Source of the DNA: Oligoflexia bacterium
GTDB taxonomy: Bacteria; Bdellovibrionota; Bacteriovoracia; Bacteriovoracales; Bacteriovoracaceae
Direction: 5' to 3'
NCBI GenBank assembly: GCA_015231955.1
Contig: JADGAN010000003.1
Span: 87,908-151,907 of the forward strand
Length of the DNA: 64,000 nt
A model generated the notes under the pieces. The model worked only from the letters and a program-made list of their open reading frames with translations, was not told the origin of the DNA and did not search any database. Positions 56,553 through 64,000 of the stretch are shown piece after piece. The position numbers and the translations under genes are program-made. Position 1 is the first letter of the stretch. Each line of letters starts with the position of its first letter.

Positions 56553-57672
56553 GAAAATATGGATTCCCAATTTAGATGATCTTGGCCCCTCTTTTGATCC
56601 AGATATTGCCAGTGCCGCAGAGAGTCGCTATCTATGGTTTTTAAATGAGGGGGATCTTGCCGTTTTAAGTCGAGCTACGAGCGACTCTTTTTTGAAGTAT
56701 TTATCGAAGTTTATTCCCTCTCTTGCCTCAGAGAATATCTTATTTCCTATTAGCACCAAGAGTGGTGAGAGAAAGTTAAAGCTTGTGAATAGTATTTTGG
56801 CGGATCGATCACTTCTGCAGAAACTAAAAGAGCTTGCAAAACAAAGAACAGATCTGTACCTCGCCTCCTATATCGCGTCTCCTAGTATTTTGCAACTTTC
56901 AGAAGTAACGGGAATACCTCTGGATCCTTTACAAATGCCTACTCGTCCCTTCATCAGTGGAGGACTCACCTACGTTTTTAATTCTAAGAGCAAAATGAAA
57001 CTTGTTGCCAACGAGTTAGCAATTCCCTTTATCGCCTATAGTGTTGCCAACTCCTATATTGAGCTAGAGAAATCAGTTTACCAATTGATAAAATCGCATA
57101 ACCCCCATAAACTCATTCTAAAAAAAGCACTCTCAGGAGGTGGCCATGGAAATTACTCAGGCACGCCAGAAAATGTGCTGTCCATCGCCCAAACTTGGTA
57201 CCGTGAGGAGTGTGAGGTGGCAGAGGAGATTTTGATAGAGCCCTATATGAATTTTAAAGAGATTATTGGCGCTCTTGCATATGTGAGTGAAGATAATATT
57301 TATTTTCATGGGATCGATAAGCAGCTCATTGAAAACGATGGATGGAGTGGGATGATCTATCCTTACATTAACGAAAAGTGGGGAGAGCAAATAAAAAATT
57401 GGACACTTAAATTTGCTAGTAGATTGCAAAATGCTGGAGGAAGGGGATGGTTTAATTTAGATTTTGCAACCTATCTTGATTCGAAGGGGTGTGAGCAAGT
57501 GGTGTTTATGGAGTCTAATTTTCGTTGTAATGGTTTTGCCTTAATGTTGGAAATCGCTAAAAAAACGCAGCAAAAAGGAAGAATATACTACTCCAGCACG
57601 CTAAAAAAAGAGCAAGGAAACTGCTTCCTACTTGATGAGTACTCTTCTCAGTATGTCTCTTTTGAGCATTAA
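56545..57672 (+). CDS. ATP-grasp ligase, PGM1/peptide-ligase-like
   Basis: 375 residues from the ATG at 56545, inside the end of the radical SAM gene. An N-terminal pre-ATP-grasp domain (about 1-145) is followed by ATP-grasp motifs: LILKKALSGGGHGN (P-loop-like glycine stretch), EILIEPYMNFKEI, and the metal-binding strand RGWFNLDFATYLD with VVFMESNFRCNG. Such enzymes form amide bonds between a carboxylate and an amine via acyl phosphate. Substrates are unknown. It lies 12 bp before the MFS gene. Confidence 0.8.
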   Translation: MPKKIWIPNLDDLGPSFDPDIASAAESRYLWFLNEGDLAVLSRATSDSFLKYLSKFIPSLASENILFPISTKSGERKLKLVNSILADRSLLQKLKELAKQRTDLYLASYIASPSILQLSEVTGIPLDPLQMPTRPFISGGLTYVFNSKSKMKLVANELAIPFIAYSVANSYIELEKSVYQLIKSHNPHKLILKKALSGGGHGNYSGTPENVLSIAQTWYREECEVAEEILIEPYMNFKEIIGALAYVSEDNIYFHGIDKQLIENDGWSGMIYPYINEKWGEQIKNWTLKFASRLQNAGGRGWFNLDFATYLDSKGCEQVVFMESNFRCNGFALMLEIAKKTQQKGRIYYSSTLKKEQGNCFLLDEYSSQYVSFEH

Positions 57673-57684
57673 TCGATTATACCT

Positions 57685-58899
57685 ATGAATAGTTTCAAAC
57701 AGAAAAGTAACAAATTTGAAGCACTCCTGCTTGTTACTAGCTTTGTGACCATCTTTGCATTCGTGGCCATTGATAATGTAATCTCTCCTCTGATTCATTT
57801 GCTTGAAAAATTTTATTTTGTTGCGGCCACGGATATTTTAAAGTTAGTCTCCATTTGCAATGCAGGAGTTGTTGTTGGAACTTATTTCGGCCCCATCTTC
57901 ATTGGTCGCTTTGGAGTTGTTCGCACCTATCTTGGCAATGTTGCTGTTTTTTTGATGACCTTGATGATCTTTTTGTGGGTAAGGAATTTTGAATGGGCGC
58001 TTGCACTGCGGTTTATTTTGGGCATTGGTAGTGGCGTCTTTGCAACACTCTATTGGTGGTTTACCTTTCATGCAGCAATCTCTTCAAAAAGTAAAGACTA
58101 TATGATTTCCATTTTGCTTGCAACGAGATCACTCGCGATTGCCTTAGGAGTTCCGATGCTGCTTTTCTTGAGTATTTATGGGGGTATGGGTTGGCAAAGT
58201 GGCTTTATCGTATTGGGGATTTTGATGTTGATGATAAATTTTATTTTCTTTAACCAGCTTGAAATGACTAAAGATGCAGGGAAAAGCACGCCTCAACACC
58301 AGCATCAACAAGGGTATATCGTACTAACAAAAAACAGTAACTCTTTGCTTTTTTATGCAGCGATTTTTTTCGTGGCCATCCCCTATTTTGGTTTTTATTC
58401 CTTTAGTGGATATTGGTATTTAGTAAGACTTCATTTTACAGAGAATAATTTATCGGTACTCTTTTTTATAATAGGGGCAATTGAGGTTGTCGTAACCTTC
58501 ATTTGCCCCTATTGCTATAAAAAAAAATCGTCAAGGCCGATGATGAACTTAGGGATAGTATTGATGATTCTCTCCTATCTGATTTTTTTTCTTGTTAAGG
58601 AAAATGTGCTTTTATCCAGTATCGTTATTATCTTCTCTCTTATCGGTAACCGTGTATTAATGTTTGCTTTTACTAAGAATATCCCTAACATTTTTTCGTT
58701 TTTGGAGAACAAGGCCATTGCGGCCTCTGCTGCAACCTTGGTATCGTGGGGAGCTTTTTCTGTGATAGCGTGGGTGCAATCACTAGTGATCGCCAATTAC
58801 TCACCAGTGGCCGTGTGGCAAATTATGTTTTGGGCATTAATCATTGGATCTCTACTAACACAAATTTTAATGAAGCGAGTGAGTGAAAAAAATGGATAA
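57685..58899 (+). CDS. Major facilitator superfamily transporter
   Basis: 404 residues with 12 hydrophobic segments in two halves and a cytoplasmic loop near 195-215. The helix 2-3 region FGPIFIGRFGVVRTYLGN is the usual Arg-containing MFS loop. It is located between the ATP-grasp and methyltransferase genes and overlaps the latter by 8 bp, so it may export the cluster product or supply a precursor. Confidence 0.85.
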   Translation: MNSFKQKSNKFEALLLVTSFVTIFAFVAIDNVISPLIHLLEKFYFVAATDILKLVSICNAGVVVGTYFGPIFIGRFGVVRTYLGNVAVFLMTLMIFLWVRNFEWALALRFILGIGSGVFATLYWWFTFHAAISSKSKDYMISILLATRSLAIALGVPMLLFLSIYGGMGWQSGFIVLGILMLMINFIFFNQLEMTKDAGKSTPQHQHQQGYIVLTKNSNSLLFYAAIFFVAIPYFGFYSFSGYWYLVRLHFTENNLSVLFFIIGAIEVVVTFICPYCYKKKSSRPMMNLGIVLMILSYLIFFLVKENVLLSSIVIIFSLIGNRVLMFAFTKNIPNIFSFLENKAIAASAATLVSWGAFSVIAWVQSLVIANYSPVAVWQIMFWALIIGSLLTQILMKRVSEKNG

Positions 58900-59572
58900 T
58901 AATTTTAATCAAATGTGGAATCAACAAGAATATGTCGCTAGGTATAACCAAGTTTATCCACTCTTAGATCAAGATTGCCAACTCTATTGTGATCTTTTGC
59001 AAATAAAGATGGATGATCACCTTTTGGATCTAGGTTGTGGAGAGGGGTATTTTGTAAAAAAATTGCTAGAGATGGGGATCAAAAAAATCACTGTAGTAGA
59101 TGTTTCAGGAGAACAGCTTCTGCGTTTAAGAGAAAAATTAACACCTCAAGAAGAGCAAAAGCTAACAATTATAGAGGGGGATTTTGAAAGCATCAGCTTT
59201 CCTCAAGAGCAAGTAACCAAGGTTTTTGCAAGGGCATCTCTTCATCACTTGGATCAATTAAAAAAACGCCTCTTCTTCCAAAAATTAAAAAGTGTAACAA
59301 AGAAAAGTGCTCTATTCCTTTTACACGATATGGTTTTTGATTTCCCCAAAGAAGAGCTAAATCAGCAAATGCCAAGATTGTTGCAAGAGGCATCTGTTCA
59401 TTATGGAGATCGATGGATACTCAAAAAAGAGGATATCATTGCCACCTGGTTTGATGAGTTTCCTGAAGATTTTAAAACATGGATTAGTGTATGCAAAGAG
59501 GGGGGGCTAGAGTTAGTCGGTCGCAAACGCATTACCAGCTTTCTTTCAATCCTACTGTTTTCCAAAATTTAA
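58892..59572 (+). CDS. Class I SAM-dependent methyltransferase
   Basis: 226 residues from the ATG at 58892 (GTG three codons upstream is an alternative). SAM motif I is LLDLGCGEGYFVKKL, followed by VVDVSGEQLLRLREKL and the ARASLHHLDQLKKRLFF motif, then a C-terminal helical part. The methylated substrate is unknown. Its 3' end overlaps by 21 bp the convergent KAS III-like gene, placing the two operons tail to tail. Confidence 0.83.
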   Translation: MDNNFNQMWNQQEYVARYNQVYPLLDQDCQLYCDLLQIKMDDHLLDLGCGEGYFVKKLLEMGIKKITVVDVSGEQLLRLREKLTPQEEQKLTIIEGDFESISFPQEQVTKVFARASLHHLDQLKKRLFFQKLKSVTKKSALFLLHDMVFDFPKEELNQQMPRLLQEASVHYGDRWILKKEDIIATWFDEFPEDFKTWISVCKEGGLELVGRKRITSFLSILLFSKI

Positions 59573-60559
59573 AATGGCCGCAGCAGTATAGTCGCCAGCA
59601 TGAGAAAAACCAGCAAGTAAAATTTTTGCTTTATCTTTGATCACCCCTTTACGAATTGCCAGATCAAGATTTATAGGGATTCCTGCTTGAAAAAGATTGG
59701 CATAATCTTCAAAGGTGTCAAAATGTTTTTCTGCGGGAACCTGGATCGATTCGCGCCAATTTCTTAAGAAGAAGGGATTGGGTTGGTTCGTGATTAAAAG
59801 GTCAATCTCCTTTGCTGAGTTCTTGGACTCTTTTAAAATTTCATGCATGACCACAGGAACAATACGATTGCCTCTCATGATTACGGCCGAGATTTTGCCC
59901 TCACTAAAATCGACAGAGCCTGGACTTATGCTTGGTTGCCACCAACGGCTTTCATCCTCTCTGGCAATGGTCATATCCGTGGAGTATTCGGGATAATTTT
60001 TAACTAAAATATGTTCAACTTGATTATCACCCTCATCGTGAAAGAGCGCAACACTGGCACCATCGCCAGGGATGGCCGCTTGGGCCTTGTCATTGACCCC
60101 TGGGAGGGAAAAAATCCTACCTGCCGCAGTCTGTCCCACGCATATAAGAATACGCTTGATATTTTTCTGCGGGTTATTGATTAAGATTTGTGCTAACTCC
60201 ATTAAGGTAATGAAAGAGACACAGCCGCCATTGTGAACATCAAAAATAAAGCGTGGTTTTAAGTTTAAACGTTTTGCCAGAATTGCTCCACAGCCAGTAA
60301 AGGGAAGCTCTGGGATGGAGACGTTGGTGAGAATGGCATCCACCTCCTCGCGTAGATCTATTCCCTTCTCCTCGGCCATTTTGCGAGCGGCCCTTTCAAA
60401 AAGATCGACTTCACCCTCATTTTGCTCAACGTGACGACGGTATTTAGTGCCTTTGAACATCTTGCTGTTACTGTCGCTGATTCCTGCAAAAAAAGAGTTA
60501 TCCACAATTTTTTCAGGGAGTGCAGAAGCGATTGCCATTAAGGAGAGTTTTTTATTCAT
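59552..60559 (-). CDS. KAS III (FabH)-like enzyme with His to Asn active-site change
   Basis: 335 residues, thiolase fold. The nucleophile is C113 in VHNGGCVSFI. Aligning with E. coli FabH (C112, H244, N274), the HQAN block reads NQPN here (N258 replaces His), while N288 in YANLFQAGIP matches the Asn. GDGASVALFHDEG is also family-like. A true FabH needs the His for decarboxylation, so this is more likely an acyltransferase or a modified condensing enzyme for a special metabolite. It overlaps the SRPBCC gene by 4 bp. Confidence 0.82.
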   Translation of the reverse strand: MNKKLSLMAIASALPEKIVDNSFFAGISDSNSKMFKGTKYRRHVEQNEGEVDLFERAARKMAEEKGIDLREEVDAILTNVSIPELPFTGCGAILAKRLNLKPRFIFDVHNGGCVSFITLMELAQILINNPQKNIKRILICVGQTAAGRIFSLPGVNDKAQAAIPGDGASVALFHDEGDNQVEHILVKNYPEYSTDMTIAREDESRWWQPSISPGSVDFSEGKISAVIMRGNRIVPVVMHEILKESKNSAKEIDLLITNQPNPFFLRNWRESIQVPAEKHFDTFEDYANLFQAGIPINLDLAIRKGVIKDKAKILLAGFSHAGDYTAAAILNFGKQ

Positions 60560-61230
60560 TGGCGAACCCCTAAAATATTAGGCCCCATGGGTAACTTGTT
60601 TTTATAGCGAAATTCTAAAATTGCTTTTAGGTTTTGCATTTCAGCGGCGTGGCCTGCATAAAACCAATCCCAAAGATCTCCTACCCAGAGGCGATTAGCA
60701 GGGGCTTTCTCTGGATAAGGGTTATTCAGATAGTAGGGGTGACGACAGTTGGTCCATAATACTACCGATCCGGGTTTCTTTAACACAAGCTCTGCGGGAA
60801 TGATTCTGTTTAAGTAGATCATCCACAGATCCTCTCCTTGATCCCAAGCGCAGTGATAATCAACGGTCATGGCATCTTTATTGCTGATAGTTTTACAATA
60901 AATCTTCGTGTGACCACTACCCACTTTATCTACACCCTCATGCACCTCTGGAAGATGACAGGGCTTAAAATCGCGAACACTAAAGGTCCACTCCTCAAGA
61001 GAGATGGTCTCTTTCATATACTCAAAGACAACCTCTGGTGGACAGTCGATATACTCTTCAACAGTGCAATACTGCCCATAAACATCGTTATGAGGATAGA
61101 CTGCATGTGTGGTCTCCATCATATCGGCATGAAAATTATCCAGGGGGTAAGTTTCAAAGCGACGAACTCCTGGAATTGTTGATAAAAATTGGTGATCAGT
61201 TCTTTCTGGAATAGTAGTTTCAAGTGACAT
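60556..61230 (-). CDS. SRPBCC (START/Bet v 1-like) family protein
   Basis: 224 residues from the ATG at 61228-61230, with GAGAGGAG nine bases upstream; a TTG three codons earlier is possible. The central EEYIDCPPEVVFEYM is the START-like beginning strand, preceded by about 60 residues of N-terminal extension. Many Trp/Tyr residues suggest a hydrophobic pocket. Such proteins bind or cyclise lipids or polyketides. It lies between the carboligase and KAS III-like genes, with 2 bp and a 4-bp overlap. Confidence 0.72.
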   Translation of the reverse strand: MSLETTIPERTDHQFLSTIPGVRRFETYPLDNFHADMMETTHAVYPHNDVYGQYCTVEEYIDCPPEVVFEYMKETISLEEWTFSVRDFKPCHLPEVHEGVDKVGSGHTKIYCKTISNKDAMTVDYHCAWDQGEDLWMIYLNRIIPAELVLKKPGSVVLWTNCRHPYYLNNPYPEKAPANRLWVGDLWDWFYAGHAAEMQNLKAILEFRYKNKLPMGPNILGVRQ

Positions 61231-61232
61231 TG

Positions 61233-63005
61233 TTAACAACTCCTCTCTGTTGAGATTGATAATGGGGAATACTTTATTTTTAGTTGGCGAAATGCGGGAT
61301 TATTGATCTCTTTTGCAAGACAATCATTAAAGGGTAAGAATTCTGGCATTTCATCAATATTGATTTTAAAAACTAAAACAGTTGGGCCATGAAAGGGACG
61401 ACTTTTTAAAACTTCTCTCAGAGCAAAAAATTCTTCGTAGGTTGCTGCTGAAAAGGCGCGAATGCGTTCTCCAAACATTGCTTGCAGTGAAGCTGCGATA
61501 TTGACATCATCGAAACGATTAATCAGAGAATCGTTGTTTAAAAAGAGTTGATCTCGAGTGACACACATACCGTGGCCACTATTATCAGCAATCACAAACG
61601 TGATGGGCAAGTGATATTCAACTGCTGTGTGGATTTCCATTCCATTCATATAGTAGGCACCATCGCCAGCAAGAGCGATGGTTTTTTGATTATTGCCCAT
61701 ATATGCACCAATGGCAGCCCCAAAGCTATACCCCATGCCACCCATACCGAGTGCTATGCTAAAAGTGGTGTTACTGTTACGCTTGATTTGGATCTCTCGA
61801 ACAGCATTGCAAACAGCATTTCCTGCATCGATCACCCAATTAATGGATTCTTTGGAATCACTTTGTAGTGAGTTTAAGAGATCGCCAATGTGATTCACTG
61901 AAATTTGCCCTTGCAAATTTTCTAAGTCCAAGGGAGTAGTCAAAGTAGTTTTTTGATCGGGGCAACCGAGGGGAGTAGAGGGATCAGTAGCTTTTATATT
62001 TAAGCTGGAAATCCATTTAGCAATCGCTCTACCAAGGGAAGGAACGTTGATGTAGATGCCATTAGCGCCCTGCCAGTAGCTAACAGTAGTATTGATGATA
62101 GTAACAAAAGATTCGTCGCGCTTGAAAAAATCTTCTAAACCATAACGTTCCATAAAAGAGAGCTTGGTTCCAATCAGTAGAAAATTTTTTGTTTGTCCTA
62201 AAAGCTTAGAGATTTCACTGCGACTCTTTGTCATCACTCCAGCAATTCCTCGATAGCGAGGGTGATCAGAAGGAAAGGCGGCCTTTCCTTCGGGGGTGAC
62301 TAAAACATTGGCTTGCATTATTTCCGCAAGCATGATCGCTTTAGCAACAATATTTTCTTGTACAATCTCTTCACCAAAGACAATGGTGGTCGGGCCAACG
62401 ATTGTAGGAAATACAATCTCCTCCAAAGGATTGATGGATCGGTTGCTGATAAGTCTTGGCCTAAAGTTGACTTTAGAGAGCACACTGTTTTGAATGTTTT
62501 TTGGCAAGATAATGGCGGCCGGGCGTCGATGGTAACGGATGGCAATCATGGATTCCGCCAAAGTATCCGCCATCTCATCGGGGGCAAGTACACGCTTGCA
62601 ATAGCACGTAACATTCGACAATAGTTTTTCAAGGTTGAGTGTGTGATTAATCCCGCTTCCATCCTGAAAAGCACCCTTTCCATCTAAGGAGGTAGGAGGG
62701 GCCCCGATAATGGCCAAGAGGGGAATATAGGAGTTGTAAGCCTCTCCTAGCGCGGGAACGATATTAAGGGCCGCTCCTCCTGAAGTAGTGAGCACAGCGG
62801 CCACTCTTCCACTACTCCTGTAATGGCCATCCGCCATTGTAGCAGCGCCACCCTCTTGTTTTGCTAGTATAAGGGTTGCGTTCGGCCGATTCGCAGGGCT
62901 TAGGGCAAAGAAGAGATCCTCTATGTTGGCCCCGCTTACTCCAAAGAAGTGCCTGATTTTTGCAGTATCTACAAGATAATTTGCTACAAAATCTACAAGT
63001 TTCAT
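61233..63005 (-). CDS. Thiamine-diphosphate-dependent carboligase (acetolactate synthase-like)
   Basis: 590 residues with the three-domain layout of the IlvB superfamily. The catalytic Glu is E51 in AKQEGGAATMADG, and the ThDP/Mg motif GDG (447-449) to N475 is intact (IALAGDGAYYMNGMEIH). It decarboxylates a 2-oxo acid and joins the aldehyde unit to another acceptor. No IlvN-type regulatory subunit or other branched-chain amino acid genes are nearby, so a special-metabolism role is likely. It is the first gene of the operon, with an AAGGAAA ribosome-binding site. Confidence 0.87.
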   Translation of the reverse strand: MKLVDFVANYLVDTAKIRHFFGVSGANIEDLFFALSPANRPNATLILAKQEGGAATMADGHYRSSGRVAAVLTTSGGAALNIVPALGEAYNSYIPLLAIIGAPPTSLDGKGAFQDGSGINHTLNLEKLLSNVTCYCKRVLAPDEMADTLAESMIAIRYHRRPAAIILPKNIQNSVLSKVNFRPRLISNRSINPLEEIVFPTIVGPTTIVFGEEIVQENIVAKAIMLAEIMQANVLVTPEGKAAFPSDHPRYRGIAGVMTKSRSEISKLLGQTKNFLLIGTKLSFMERYGLEDFFKRDESFVTIINTTVSYWQGANGIYINVPSLGRAIAKWISSLNIKATDPSTPLGCPDQKTTLTTPLDLENLQGQISVNHIGDLLNSLQSDSKESINWVIDAGNAVCNAVREIQIKRNSNTTFSIALGMGGMGYSFGAAIGAYMGNNQKTIALAGDGAYYMNGMEIHTAVEYHLPITFVIADNSGHGMCVTRDQLFLNNDSLINRFDDVNIAASLQAMFGERIRAFSAATYEEFFALREVLKSRPFHGPTVLVFKINIDEMPEFLPFNDCLAKEINNPAFRQLKIKYSPLSISTERSC

Positions 63006-63401
63006 CTTGATTTCCTTTTGCTTGGATTAAGCTGAAGGTAAGAGGTCTTTGCCGACGATTATTAAAATAAAATATTTTTTTGCTCTTGTGCAAACAGAAA
63101 TCAAAAGGGAGCGATAACATCTCCTTCTCATAGTGTAAAGCTCTTTTAAGAAGGGGCCTTATCTTTGATTTTGTTGGTTTCGCAGATATTGCTGGCAACT
63201 TTTTCTGGCAGATCTGTAGAAGCAGTAGAAGCAAATGATCGATAGATAAAAATTGTGTCAAATGGAAGAAAGCAAAAACGAAGTTATCTATATGAAATAA
63301 TTGCTAGAAAAATTTAAGGAAAAATTTTTCATAAACTTTTCAAAAAGAGATATTTTTTCATTAGGTGAGAAAAGCTTTTGCGATTACAATTGGGCCATGC
63401 C
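63006..63401. other. Gene-free stretch upstream of the carboligase operon
   Basis: About 400 bp, AT-rich, with no credible reading frame. It presumably holds the promoter of the minus-strand operon; I see no clear sigma-70 or sigma-54 match. The right part leads into a candidate small RNA. Confidence 0.5.
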
Positions 63402-63430
63402 TTGAAACACTTTGCTAAGAAGACTCTAAA
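63402..63430 (+). promoter_or_regulatory. Candidate promoter for a small RNA
   Basis: TTGAAA (63402-63407), a 17-bp spacer and TCTAAA (63425-63430). The -35 is good and the -10 is mediocre. Initiation near 63437 would produce a transcript of about 90 nt to the terminator. Confidence 0.45.
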
Positions 63431-63436
63431 AGGGTT

Positions 63437-63529
63437 CTTGTAGAGCGGGTGAATCGAGGTGGATATTGGGGGATTACTATTCATCGGGGGGAGAGAGTTG
63501 TTGATAAGACAACGCTCTCCTTTTTTTTT
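63437..63529 (+). ncRNA. Candidate small RNA ending in a strong intrinsic terminator
   Basis: A plus-strand terminator at 63490-63529 has no plus-strand gene in front of it within 3.9 kb, and a promoter-like sequence lies about 60 bp upstream. The region between contains no reading frame with a ribosome-binding site. It overlaps the last 2 bp of the hemerythrin gene on the other strand. Its function is unknown. Confidence 0.45.
63490..63529 (+). terminator. Strong intrinsic terminator, plus strand
   Basis: Stem GGAGAG-A-GTTGT / ACAAC-G-CTCTCC (11 pairs with one A-G mismatch) around a 7-nt loop (63502-63508), followed by nine T (63521-63529). The opposite strand lacks a T-run, so it acts only on plus-strand transcripts. 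Confidence 0.85.
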
Positions 63530-63950
63530 AAAGAGATTGCTTCTTCTTTTCTAAATAATACTCGGCAAATTTTCGATCCTCTTTTTGAATGTGGTTTAAA
63601 AACCAATCTTTCAAGAAAACGGTGAGTTCTTTAAATTTGCTTAGATTTTTTTCATTTTTTGAATTAGAAATAGAGTTATATTCTAAAATTTTCTTATTAA
63701 AATCATGGTGAAGATCTTTATGTGCATTTATGTTTGGCCAATCGATCTTTTTCATCTGTTGTTCTTCATAGGTGAAATGAATAATGGAATATTTTTTTAG
63801 GTCTTGAATCAACTCGAAAGCAACAAGCTCTTTTGGCTTTTTTCCATCTCCGATTTTAAGTAAAACATCTTCGATTATTTGTAAAAATCGAGTATGTTGC
63901 TCGTCAAGATTAGGAATGCCTATACGGTATTGTTCGGGAAGAGAATCCAT
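63528..63950 (-). CDS. Bacteriohemerythrin
   Basis: 140 residues, four-helix bundle with the di-iron ligand set visible: H in LDEQH, HFTYEE (His and Glu), HKDLHHDF (two His), and HIQKED near the C-terminus (His and Asp). It binds O2 in the cytoplasm, for storage, delivery or sensing; no extra signalling domain is attached. It is single, and its upstream region continues beyond the window. It could shield O2-sensitive enzymes such as the hydrogenase and radical SAM proteins encoded nearby (inference). Confidence 0.92.
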   Translation of the reverse strand: MDSLPEQYRIGIPNLDEQHTRFLQIIEDVLLKIGDGKKPKELVAFELIQDLKKYSIIHFTYEEQQMKKIDWPNINAHKDLHHDFNKKILEYNSISNSKNEKNLSKFKELTVFLKDWFLNHIQKEDRKFAEYYLEKKKQSL

Positions 63951-64000
63951 CTTAATTTACTCCTTTTTTCTAGGGCCTATTGACAGGGATGTAATTAGGC

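Noticed and set aside
62812-63261. 149-codon minus-strand frame upstream of and into the carboligase gene
   Set aside because: It is out of frame with an intact carboligase; its composition is that of a shadow frame, so it is not evidence of a frameshift.

Overview
The window is an AT-rich, gene-dense bacterial chromosome segment from a Gram-negative organism: it has several signal-peptide beta-barrel candidates, a MacAB-TolC-type exporter and a TolQ/TolR-type energiser. The mixture of an AgmX/PglI-type C-terminal domain, three FHA proteins beside a TadC-type protein and a DUF192 protein, a SWIM-finger protein that looks like the front of an SNF2 helicase, and a sigma-54 promoter points to the former deltaproteobacteria. 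Bdellovibrionota (Bacteriovoracia-like) is my best guess, by inference only. No 16S gene is present to settle it.

Layout. 1-10241, mostly minus strand: truncated SWIM/SNF2-like gene, the rpoD-dnaG pair with trmB and a DegT-type aminotransferase, two small proteins (one His/Cys-rich), two exported proteins and a Nudix hydrolase. 10404-24966, plus strand: M50 protease, scpA-scpB, an rluB-type pseudouridine synthase, a complete nickel block (nikR, an exported helical protein, nikM-nikN-nikQ-nikO), tsaB, pssA, an outer-membrane candidate, truA, a ComEC-like protein and nagZ, then birA convergent. 25805-26342: tRNA-Pro with its own promoter, then a 38-codon lysine-rich gene ending in a bidirectional terminator. 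26419-36445, minus: a CNNM/CBS protein, a receiver-domain protein, a PP2C phosphatase, three membrane FHA proteins, DUF192 and an isolated TadC. 36559-41829, minus: a six-subunit Ech-type energy-converting [NiFe] hydrogenase. 42015-44350: TolQ/TolR/AgmX-like operon behind a near-perfect sigma-54 promoter. 44542-50062: MacB-MacA-TolC exporter and an OMP. 50114-53528: thiE-thiS-thiH-thiG-thiF.

53660-63005 is the most unusual part. A plus-strand series (methyltransferase, HlpA-like glycosyltransferase, SPL-like radical SAM enzyme, ATP-grasp ligase, MFS transporter, second methyltransferase) runs into a convergent, tightly coupled minus-strand operon (ThDP-dependent carboligase, SRPBCC protein, KAS III-like enzyme whose active-site His is Asn). 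It looks like a small natural-product pathway that I cannot match to a described one. A probable small RNA and a bacteriohemerythrin close the window.

Functional links: the nickel regulator and ECF nickel transporter can feed the Ech hydrogenase. The thiazole operon can supply thiamine diphosphate, which the carboligase needs. FHA proteins plus PP2C imply Ser/Thr-phosphate signalling, although no kinase is in the window. All function assignments come from motifs read by eye; no database search was run.
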